A stretch of DNA of 37,589 bases from Fomitopsis serialis. Taxonomy: Eukaryota; Basidiomycota; Agaricomycetes; Polyporales; Fomitopsidaceae. The stretch lies in assembly GCF_022376445.1 (NCBI RefSeq), contig NW_025955337.1, positions 1-37,589 of the forward strand. The letters run 5' to 3'. A program made the position numbers and the translations under genes. The notes under the pieces were generated by a model. That model had not been told where the DNA came from and did no database searches. It saw only the letters and a program-made list of their open reading frames with translations. Below are positions 10,973 to 19,546 of the stretch, piece by piece; position 1 is the first letter of the stretch, and each line of letters begins with the position of its first letter.

Positions 10973-11720
10973 TAGTATTTGAAAGTCCAGTCCAGTCCAG
11001 TCTTTTGACCCCTCAGAGGAAAGACTGCGACTGCGACTGGTCCTAGATTGGCCCCAAAATGGTAGGACTGGGACTGGACTGACTGCAACCAGTCCTTTGC
11101 AGTCCAGTTGCCTCCAAAGACTGGTCCCAACTGGTTGCAACTGCACATGCAGTCCCAACTGGTCCCAACTGGTCTTTTGCCAGTTGCAACTGGTTTGTTC
11201 AGCAATTATGTCTGCATGTTTGGTTACAAAGCTTTTTGTACTATTGTAATATGGTATATAATGGTAGGCAATAGTGTGTATCCCATGGGAGCATCATATT
11301 TCAGTCCATAATGACTGATACAGGCAAGGCATGTGATGTCAGTAAGGGTGAGACAGGTACACCTACCATATTAGGCATAAGTGGAGGTGCATAGATGGAC
11401 AATACATGTTGCCTAAATAGGTTACATCATTAATATGTCCACCATGTTGTGCATATCCTATGTACTACTGCTATTTATGACCCCCAAAACCTTCCATTTG
11501 GCCATGTACACCAGCATATTAGGGGGGTGGCCAAAGACCAGTCGCAACTGGTTGCAACCAGTCTTTTGACCAGTCCCTCCAATTTCCCCAACCCTGGAAG
11601 ACTGCAACTGGACTGGGTAAGACCAGTCCTACTTTGACCAGTCCAGTCCAGTCTTTCCAAGGCCAGTCCCAGTTCAGTCCCAGTCTTTTTCCAGTCCATG
11701 GACTGGACTTTCAAACACTA
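10973..11720 (-). mobile_element. hAT-like non-autonomous element, copy 2 (748 bases, reversed)
   Basis: This is the same element as 6022-6779, in the opposite orientation. It differs by a 10-base deletion among the ACTGG repeats and few other changes. It ends in TAGTATTTG and CAAACACTA. The left flank TTCATGAA and right flank GGTATGTT do not match, so it is not a simple insertion. The left flank is an exon of the Tnp2 transposase. The right flank is the 5' splice site and intron of gene B. Confidence 0.9.
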
Positions 11721-11728
11721 GGTATGTT
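11721..11728. repeat. Displaced target-site duplication GGTATGTT (partner AACATACC at 19540-19547)
   Basis: These 8 bases follow copy 2 directly. Their reverse complement directly follows copy 3. They contain the exon end and GTATGT donor of gene B, so the original insertion hit a 5' splice site. Confidence 0.85.
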
Positions 11729-11762
11729 TGTGTTTCCATATTCTGGTACATTATTCACGCAG

Positions 11763-12665
11763 TTATGCATACCATCACAGATAGAGTCAGCACTGATGGA
11801 TGTGGCATCGCGCAGCCAGCCTACAGTGTTTTCGAACAAGCACTTCGCTCCAAAGTAAGTAGTACATCAAGACTTCAGAGCCCGACAGTGAATGCTAACG
11901 AACTCCAGGTGGGATAGCATGATGGCTATCCTAGAGACTCTCGAAGAGAGAGCCAGCGAGTATCTCGAGGTGACGAAGGGGTTGATTTGGAAGCACATCA
12001 GGTAAGGTTACGTCTGTGACATGCACAATTACTGACACTACCTACAGCACTCGTCTCAATGCGGGCCCGAACGTGTTCGAGGAGTCTGTAGAGAGTGATG
12101 ATGAGTCGGAGAGCGGTTTCATACCTCTGCTCGAATTGCAACCGTCAAAGCCGCAGAGCGACAGCAACGAGCCTGGCACGTCGAAGGTGGCGTCGAAGGT
12201 GGCGTCGAAGGTGGCGTCGAAGGTCGCATCGAAGGTCGCGTCCACTGGCAAGCCTCCATCGAGCACAGTGAATAGGGCGGGTAAATCGATCGCCTTGTCG
12301 TCGAAGACACCTGGGAAGTCATCCAGCTCGACGAAGACACCTGGCAAACCATCCAGCTCGGCGAAGAGCACCAAGACCCCCCAGCCCTTCAAAGAAACCT
12401 CGGAGCGCAGGTGCCTCAACATCGAAGGCTAGGAGCAAACGTCGTGTCGACAGCGACGAAGACGACGAGGTCATCTCAGGCGAGGAGCAGGGCCCGGGTC
12501 CAAGCGATAATGAAGGGAGTGGTGGAGTTGCAGGCGATGTAGGCGACATAGCTGAACCTCGGGAATCTGGCGAAGGTAAGTGAATAGTCGCCCATCATGT
12601 TACACCAGTTCATTCAGCATGGCACAGAACCTGTCGACGCCGCGTCCAACGATGAGGGTGCCTGA
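11763..12665 (+). pseudogene. C-terminal half of accessory gene B, inverted away from its N-terminal half
   Basis: A 41-base intron remnant (11722-11762) precedes an exon starting LCIPSQIESALMDV. Introns follow at about 11856-11909 (with a GCTAAC branch site) and 12002-12047. The next exon encodes an acidic stretch, five KVAS repeats (about 12185-12245) and two SSSSTKTPGKP-like repeats. At a run of six C (12377-12382) the frame shifts by one base. The shifted frame stays open, encoding a Lys/Arg-rich, then acidic tail, and after another intron ends at 12663-12665. Exon phases match the gene B exon ending at 19547 exactly, so this is its 3' end. The region before the repeats weakly resembles helical domains of agaricomycete hypothetical proteins (DUF6532-like). 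Function unknown. Confidence 0.7.
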
Positions 12666-12807
12666 ATGCTTCTTACATCAACTCTATTGAGTCTTAGGTT
12701 GAGCCGGTTCCAAGGTAAGTAAATCTCTTGTATTCGTAGTCTTCGTTCTCTACATCCAAGCTTTATTCACTCAAATGTCTAGATACCCTATTTCTCACCA
12801 TTGCTCT

Positions 12808-12870
12808 CACCCTCGCCCTCGCCCTCGCCCTCGCCCTCGCCCTCGCCCTCGCCCTCGCCCTCGCCCTCGC
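12808..12870 (+). repeat. (CCCTCG)n hexanucleotide microsatellite
   Basis: About ten tandem CCCTCG units are followed by degenerate CTCTCG/CTATCA units to about 12905. All frames read as two-residue repeats (Arg-Pro, Ala-Arg or Gly-Glu). The Gly-Glu frame on the minus strand could be a decayed acidic protein tract, but stops nearby argue against a live gene. Confidence 0.9.
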
Positions 12871-13570
12871 TATCACTCTCGCTCTCGCTCTCGCTATCAC
12901 TCTCGTCGCTTTCGCTGCCCCCCTAACTCTCGTCGCCCTCGTCACGGTAGCTATAGTCGCCCTCGTCGCCCCCGTCTCTCTCACACTGCCATCATGATCG
13001 TCACCATCACTAGTATCACACTCGCCTGTATGTAGCACACTTCCTCATGTGCTGGCGCTTACCTCTACTCATTTATTGGCATGCTTGCTGTGCTAACACT
13101 CTGCTTGATATGTTGTGTACCACTACCTGTTATGACACTGTATGAGTTTTGAATGCCGATGGATGAACAGCATCATGATGCCAGCTTGAGTGAAATTAAG
13201 TAAACTGAAGCTCCATAAGCAGTAAAAAGGAAACCCGTCGTGCTGAAGTGCATTGGTATAACCAGTAGGCTTTTCTATACTTCACTATGAATCCAAACAC
13301 ATTTTTGCTTCAATATGATTCAATCATAACAAAGCTTTCCATTGTTTTACGTTGCATAAGCTAGGCTATTCCGTCTTTTCTAAGCAATTTTAAAAATGGA
13401 CTTGTGTAAAACAGTCTTCTCTGTCTTCAGACAACTTCACCTCTTAAATGGGCAGAATATGACAGGAAAAGACAAATGAGTTTTTCCTGATGTACATGTA
13501 TTATATGCTACATGAACCCGAAGGCGCACATGCAAGCATTCAAGCGTACTCTGCAGACGGGGGAATGGGC
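12871..13570. other. Unassigned DNA
   Basis: After the degenerate CTC-rich tail (to about 13000) the sequence is A+T-rich, with no recognisable gene, terminal repeat or RNA. Short frames on both strands look random. Confidence 0.4.
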
Positions 13571-14075
13571 AGGTCAGGAACCCACTGGCAGTGAGCAACC
13601 GCGTATTTTGGCATGCTCGCGAGTTCGACGACGGGCAAATAAAAGTTTGTGCAAGTAGGCGTACAGCGATCGAGTTAGTGAGTAGGTGAGTAACTGGGTG
13701 AGCAGTCGACGGGTGAGCTCGCAAGCAGATGGGCGGGCTGGCAACGGGTGAGCAACCGGACGGACAAGCGAGTGAGCGAACGGACAGGCGAGTGAGCTAA
13801 CGCGCCACTGACCAGATGCGTGAGCTAGTGGAAGGGCGAGCGAGCGAGTGGATGCGAGTGGACGGACAGATGAATGGGTGTTGGACGAGCGAGCCGACGG
13901 GCGAATATGTCGATAAGGCAAGCGAGTGGATGGGCAAACAGGCACGTGGGCGGACAAGCGGGCGGACGAGTGGCCGCAGTGGGTGGGCGGGCTCGCGAAT
14001 GGGCTGGCAGGTGGCCAGGCGGCTGAGTAGGTGAGCGATAGCAAGTGGGTGCCCAAGAGCCCGAGCATACGAGCG
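13571..14075. repeat. GAGCG/GTGAG-rich low-complexity tract
   Basis: The plus strand is built from degenerate GCGAGTGAGCGAACGGACAG-like units. It gives long open frames in several phases simply because TA-containing stops are rare. Read on the minus strand it starts after a GTAATCG splice-donor-like site at about 14105, so it may be a long low-complexity intron of the repeated family at 14080-14985. A similar tract follows the second family copy at 27535-27760. Confidence 0.6.
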
Positions 14076-14079
14076 AGGA

Positions 14080-14985
14080 GGGTGGATGCAGATGGCTGCG
14101 ATTACCTGGTAAGTCCTTGTGTACTGCGCTAGTGGACATACTGGGGTGCCCGGCAGGCTCTTGCTCGTCGCACTCCTGCTTGCTGAGCTGGGTCGTGCTG
14201 GGCGTGGGCACATCATATCGGTGTGCAGCGAGTCGGCCCTCGTCGTCGAAGCAGTATGCGTCTGCGCGTGACATGTCGTATCCGTAGGCAGCCAGCTCTT
14301 GCTTGCGGGTCCGTGCGTGGCATTACGCTCGTCAGGCGTATTGGTTGGTGTCCTTGCGCACGCGCGCGCCGAGGTCGTCTTCCCTGCGCTCGTGCTCATT
14401 GGGCACGCGCGCAATGGGGCCATCTCCGTTGCATTCATCTCCATCCGGTCGTCCTGGTGGGCATTCACTTGCCAGGGTTCAACAACGAGGTACACTCACC
14501 TCATTTCCTGGCCCTGTTGGCTGTAGTTTCCTTTCCTCCATGCGTGTTAAACCTTCACGAGCCTCCAGCGATGCTTTTGGCGCGTCACTGGAACTCGTTG
14601 CAGTCGCGTACAGCGCGGTCTTCGGCCATGCAGTGGTCCAGTTGACATGTGCTGTCTCTTGCGGACGGGCCCGCCTGTATGTATTGGAGGTCGGTTGGAG
14701 GTCGGCAGCGGGCTAGCGAGGGCGAAGCAGACAGGGAGGAGGCGACGGACTCTGAGCCTCGAAAGAGGTCCGGCGAGCGCGCGTGACGTGTCGTGGCTGA
14801 GGCGCTTAGCACTTCTCGCGAGCTGCAGCCTCCACGCTCCTCCACGGCGACGTCGACTCCTCAACTCCTCCTCTTCAACGCTGCGCGGTAGCACCCAAGC
14901 ACACGGAAAGTACGACGGAGGAGCGAGGGCAACAGGGAGCTGGGGGAAGAGGGCCATCGAAGGGATAATACAGGTGAGTGCGATG
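14080..14985 (-). pseudogene. Repeated gene family R1, copy a (unrecognised)
   Basis: This region is homologous, in inverted orientation, to 26980-27530. Shared blocks include the coding-like segment (Q)AxxSxRD...AxxCM/TxxxxAVxDCNE(L/F)Q followed by an AGGS block, and a later VNAH...NATE/NGDEH block. Reading right to left on the minus strand, copy a has an in-frame stop just after DCNEFQ (about 14585), where copy b reads on. Donor-like GTGAGTG sites occur at matching places. The product is unknown and no known domain is seen. Conservation of amino acids across two diverged copies suggests the family once coded. Confidence 0.45.
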
Positions 14986-15300
14986 CCCGCCTACTTGTGC
15001 ATGCGTGTGGCACCCGCTCGCTCGCTCGCCCGCCCGCCTGCTCGTCTGCCCACCCTAGGCCTCGCCTCGCCCTCTTGCTAGCCCACTCTTCTACTTACCT
15101 TCTTGCTGGCCTAGCTCTCCGCCCAGCCGATCCCGCATTCTTGTTGGTTCGCCCGCCCTCTCGCTCTTTCCCGTTCTTGCTTGCTCACTCCTACACTCTT
15201 GTTAGCTCACGCGCCTGTCCGCTTGCTCGCCCACCCTCTTGCGCTCTCTCGTCCGTCTAGGCTCGGCCAGCTCGCTCGCCCACTCCTCCGGCGCTCCTCC
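14986..15300. repeat. CTCGC/CGCCC-rich low-complexity tract
   Basis: Degenerate GCTCGCTCGCCCGCCC units form the mirror composition of the tract at 13571-14075. The two tracts flank repeated family copy a with opposite purine/pyrimidine strand bias. Confidence 0.6.
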
Positions 15301-15450
15301 ATCTTCTGCTCAACCGCCTCCCCAAACCCACGCACCTTCCTCACGCCCTCCTTTGCCTGCTCCAGCACGCCCTTCACCCTTCCGCCCGCCGCCACCGCTG
15401 CCGCCTCCCTCTCTCTCACCCTGCATCATACCGCTCCGTGACCGACTCGC

Positions 15451-15888
15451 TCAGCATCCCCTTCCGCCCGCGCTTCTTGTTCCCAGCGCCTGCGGCCCCG
15501 CGCCCATCGCGAACTGCACCTCCCCGTCCCGCCTCACCATGCCTGTCCCCGTCCCGCGCCAGCCGCCCAACATGCCCTTGCCTGTGCCCTCGCTGTTCTT
15601 CCGCAGGCTCTCGAACTCGTTCCAGAACCCGGCAACGAGCGCAACCTCCCGCCCAAGCCCCGCACACGCAAACACGTCCGTGCGCTTGCCGACGTCCCAC
15701 AGGAATGCGTCCGCCACCTCGAGCGTCGCACGCACCCACTGCTCGAGCACCGTCCGCAGCGCCAACGTGCTCATCTTCCCGCCTTCCCACCTGCTCGCCT
15801 TCCCGCCCACTCGCACTCCTGCTCGCTCACTGGCCCGCCCGCGTGTTCTCTCGCTCGTGCAGTTGATGGCGCGTTCAGAGCGCGACAT
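15451..15888 (-). CDS. Unrecognised ORF, possibly an upstream exon of family R1
   Basis: A 145-codon frame on the minus strand contains a coherent, non-repetitive stretch (LEQWVRATLEVADAFLWDVG, then a GLGREVALVAGFWNEFESL segment) with a plausible amphipathic helix pattern. The first ~40 residues and the Gly-rich tail look like GC-rich noise. Other frames on both strands are also open here because of high GC. No family is recognised. It lies upstream of R1 copy a on the same strand. Confidence 0.3.
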   Translation of the reverse strand: MSRSERAINCTSERTRGRASERAGVRVGGKASRWEGGKMSTLALRTVLEQWVRATLEVADAFLWDVGKRTDVFACAGLGREVALVAGFWNEFESLRKNSEGTGKGMLGGWRGTGTGMVRRDGEVQFAMGAGPQALGTRSAGGRGC

Positions 15889-17741
15889 GAACCACTACTG
15901 GTTGATGGCCATGCTCGCGAATGAGACGTGGTGCGCAGACGACACGGAACACTGCAGGTATGACTAGATTGCGCAAGCACATACAGATGTTTTGTACACG
16001 AACGAGGAGATGAGGTTGTGGAGGTTGCGTCAGGAGGAGGCGCAGAGAGAGACTGGGCGCAAGAGATCGTGGACAGGCTAGAGCAGGATATGCAGAAGTG
16101 GTACGGGCGAGGATGCTCGCGAGGAAGCTGAGGCTCTGCTCGCTCACTTTCTTATACTCTCGTATTTGTGTACGGGCAGAATGTACAACATTACAGCTAA
16201 ATGAAGATGGTAGAGATGATTATTGAATGGGTGACTGGTACTACGATAAATTGAATGAAAAGGTCAATTCTGGTGTCTGTCTGATACTCACTGTGCATCT
16301 GAAGTAACCTGAGTATCCTGAGATATCTGGTGTTCTGAGGGTGTCTGAGGCTACCCTATCAGCCCGTCAGATGTTCAGGAAGTGCCGGGTTTGCTGATGT
16401 GATCTTCTGGCTCACAGATGATCCAATTTGAGCCAGTGTCTCACAGCGTGAGACTGTTGCTCAGCCGGCACTACTGGCAATGTACCAAAGGGTGCTCACA
16501 CTTTCTCGCAGACCCACTTGAGACTTGAGTGTGGCTGGCTTGCCATGGACATGGAACAAGGCTGTCGAGAAGTGACCAGGGAGATACAGTAGAGTTTTGG
16601 AAATAATTGTATGTAGTATTAGAGGTGAAATGGGCTCACAGTCCGAGACTGTCAATGGCAACTAGGCATGATGAATGCGGGCGGGAACCAAGTGGGAACA
16701 CGGGTATAGGTTGTCGGCTGATTGGCCTGAGCTGGAGTCTCGCTGTTGCTTTTTGCTGAGATAGGTGCTTGCCAATGAGCATTCCTGAGCAACAATCTCG
16801 CCCGTGATTGAACGTCTCACGTCTTGCCTTTCACGAGAAAATCCTGTCATTCAGTTCTCCTGATGTGATTGCCCTTTGGGCATCATCCATGCCCAGGACA
16901 CTTGCACTTGTCGGATGCTGTTCTGCTTGTTTCTCACACAGTTGTGTGGGCCTGCTTGGGGGCTCTATACTGAGCAGGGCTCTGGGGGCAGCCTATGAAT
17001 GCCTGCCGCTCACTGGGGGTCCAGACTGAGGTCATATATGAGTCAATAAAGTGAGTGGAAAAGAAAAAGGAAAGAAAAAGAATAAAAGAATGCAGTGAGT
17101 AGTCTTGACAATATTTCAATAATACACTGAACAACATCTCTGTTGTATCTGCAGGATCCTGACAAGGCAATTCAACCCAATACCTCACTTGCCATTCCCA
17201 CCAAGAATACCACCATAGCATGGCCTGCATACTGCACAGCCCATGAGATCACACAGGAGCAAGTGTCTCCAAGTCAGTTCACCTCAGGCTCTGACCATGA
17301 CCAAGATGTTTGTTCAACACAAATGAGCATCTGAGTCCACTCTCAATGGATAAACCAAGATCACCTGTCAGTGCCAAAGCCATCACTGACAATTGACCTG
17401 AACCTGACCAGCATGCATGATCAAACCCACATACCAACAAACAAACTGCAAACCCAACACAACTGTAAACCAACAATGAACCTGTGATCAACAATTCAAT
17501 TGACACAATGACACTCAGTAAGGTGACCAGACTGCACATATGGATGTTGGACCTTACATAATGTATCATATATGGTAACCTGCAGGACAGCAGGGTTACA
17601 CACTCTTAAACACATTAATCTTCATCTGTTTGGTAAGCTGGAGATAAGATAGCTGCTCATGGAAGGCAGTGATGTAAGTGCCCAAAGCCCCTCCTGGTCA
17701 GCTCAGAGCCTTGTGTTAATGTGCCTTGCCATACTTTGGAA
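15889..17741. other. Unassigned DNA
   Basis: No gene, RNA or terminal repeat is recognised. A plus-strand exon-like end (about 15860-16075, with an intron-like GTATGA...CATACAG) is possible but unsupported by any family. The sequence includes a purine-rich AAAAAGGAAAGAAAAAG tract (about 17055-17090) and CA-rich DNA at 17340-17480. Confidence 0.35.
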
Positions 17742-17821
17742 TTAACCATATACTGTATACTATATTGTATATATTCATATACCCTGGACATGGTACATAC
17801 ATGGATACAGTATATGGTTAA
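17742..17821. repeat. Inverted repeat with 19-base arms
   Basis: TTAACCATATACTGTATAC (17742-17760) and GGATACAGTATATGGTTAA (17803-17821) are reverse complements with one mismatch, separated by 42 bases of A+T-rich DNA. They lie 40 bases past the stop codon of the Tnp2 C-terminal piece and could form a hairpin in its 3' untranslated region or mark a miniature-element edge. Confidence 0.75.
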
Positions 17822-17861
17822 AACCGTATATACCCAGTATATACATGAAATGGTTGGAGCC

Positions 17862-18781
17862 TTAACGCCTAGTTCTGCCGCACAAAACGTAGATACATAG
17901 GAGCTGTCCATAGTAATCTTGCTGCCGGAAGTCGGGAGGTGCGTTGCGGCGATGCACGAGACGATCAGTCTGGAGTGTGTACTGATGGCCTCGGACTGTT
18001 AATGTATGTACAGCTGGGCAGCTTGTAGTTCACTCACCCGGACATACGTCGCATCGCGATTGTGCTCTCCAAGGCCAACTAGCTCAGCCGCGTGAATGGT
18101 ATCACCTCCTCCACTGATCCGGACCTTGCTCCATTGTTCGATCTCAGTAGGGACGTAGTGTTTGATAATTGTTGATGTTGTGTCGTACCGCGTTGCAAGG
18201 CTCTTGATGATTTGATTCCGCCTCTGTGTAGTGATCTTGCCTACGCGTCGGGGATGCAGGAGGATTGTCTTGGAATCTGTGTGGTGTGATGTCGACGTCA
18301 ACATGATGGTGGAATTGTCAGTACATGGCACTGCTGACTCCGAGAACCAAGACAACAGTGAGTGGACTCACATCCGTGGGCGGCGAAGTCAAGCTGCTCT
18401 TCCCTGTCCTCAGGATCCTTCAGTGCAAGTTCATCCTCCAAATCGTAGATGAGCGCAATCTGTTTCAACTCAGCGACCTCGGTGGCATAGTTGCTCAAAC
18501 TCGCATATGGAAAGTGACGACTCTTGACGGCTGGGAGTAGAGTGCCGCAAAACCTCTCAATCGGAAACTCCCAGCTTGCCCAGACAGGACCGGTGGCCCG
18601 CATGCTCGGCGCAATGTGCAATAGGCCGTGAATTGTGAGGGGGCACATCGAGAGGAAGTCAGGTCGGTCTTGGTAGTACCACCTGTAGTAAATACGAGAA
18701 TCTTGACGATGAATTCGGACTCTCGGTGAATATGGAGTTGGAGTGAACATACCGTTCATATTCCGAGACCCATTTCATGAA
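17862..18781 (-). pseudogene. Tnp2-family transposase, C-terminal part (inverted)
   Basis: The first exon reads FMKWVSEYER and is spliced (GTATGTTC donor, CTACAG acceptor) to a large exon. That exon carries the Tnp2 C-terminal signature: MCPLTIHGLLHIAPS, GPVWASWEFPIERFCGTL and FPYASLSNY. A third exon begins at DSKTILLHP. A fourth begins YTLQTDRLVHRRN, contains the QDYYGQLLCIY motif and ends at a TAA at 17862-17864, probably somewhat short of the family end. It joins in frame and phase to the piece ending at 10972. It now lies on the opposite strand, 7.8 kb away, directly left of hAT-like copy 3. The weak spot is the acceptor of the last intron, chosen to keep the frame. Confidence 0.85.
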
Positions 18782-19539
18782 TAGTGTTTGAAAGTCCAGT
18801 CCATGGACTGGAAAAAGACTGGGACTGAACTGGGACTGGCCTTGGAAAGACTGGACTGGACTGGTCAAAGTAGGACTGGTCTTACCCAGTCCAGTTGCAG
18901 TCTTCCAGGGTTGGGGAAATTGGAGGGACTGGTCAAAAGACTGGTTGCAACCAGTTGCGACTGGTCTTTGGCCACCCCCCTAATATGCTGGTGTACATGG
19001 CCAAATGGAAGGTTTTGGGGGTCATAAATAGCAGTAGTACATAGGATATGCACAACATGGTGGACATATTAATGATGTAACCTATTTAGGCAACATGTAT
19101 TGTCCATCTATGCACCTCCACTTATGCCTAATATGGTAGGTGTACCTGTCTCACCCTTACTGACATCACATGCCTTGCCTGTATCAGTCATTATGGACTG
19201 AAATATGATGCTCCCATGGGATACACACTATTGCCTACCATTATATACCATATTACAATAGTACAAAAAGCTTTGTAACCAAACATGCAGACATAATTGC
19301 TGAACAAACCAGTTGCAACTGGCAAAAGACCAGTCAGGACCAGTTGGGACCAGTTGGGACTGCATGTGCAGTTGCAACCAGTTGGGACCAGTCTTTGGAG
19401 GCAACTGGACTGCAAAGGACTGGTTGCAGTCAGTCCAGTCCCAGTCCTACCATTTTGGGGTCAATCTAGGACCAGTCGCAGTCGCAGTCTTTCCTCTGAG
19501 GGGTCAAAAGACTGGACTGGACTGGACTTTCAAATACTA
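18782..19539 (+). mobile_element. hAT-like non-autonomous element, copy 3 (758 bases)
   Basis: Nearly identical to copy 1, with one visible difference (TCAATC for CCAATC at the GGGG block near 19460). The TIRs are TAGTGTTTGAAAG and CTTTCAAATACTA. The left flank TTCATGAA and right flank AACATACC do not match. The flanks are Tnp2 coding sequence on the left and the gene B splice donor on the right. It is one endpoint of the 7-kb inversion. Confidence 0.9.
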
Positions 19540-19546
19540 AACATAC

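Noticed and set aside
12775..13038. Arginine-proline or arginine-alanine repeat protein over the CCCTCG microsatellite
   Set aside because: Any hexanucleotide repeat opens all frames. There is no conserved flanking protein and no codon preference.
13571..15300. Long open frames rich in Leu-Ala-Arg-Pro or Arg-Ala
   Set aside because: GC-rich degenerate repeats lack TA-containing stops in every frame; no splice or family support exists for these frames.
18740..18781. AACATACC at 18746 as the left target duplication of copy 3
   Set aside because: This upstream match is simply the reverse complement of another GTATGTT splice donor in the Tnp2 gene. The exon sequence between it and the element is real coding DNA.
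6022..19539. Tc1/mariner-like TA target duplication for the three miniature elements
   Set aside because: TA occurs at both outer ends of all copies, but the re-inverted order gives perfect 8-base duplications outside TAGTG...ACTA. The TA therefore belongs to the terminal repeats and the element is hAT-like.
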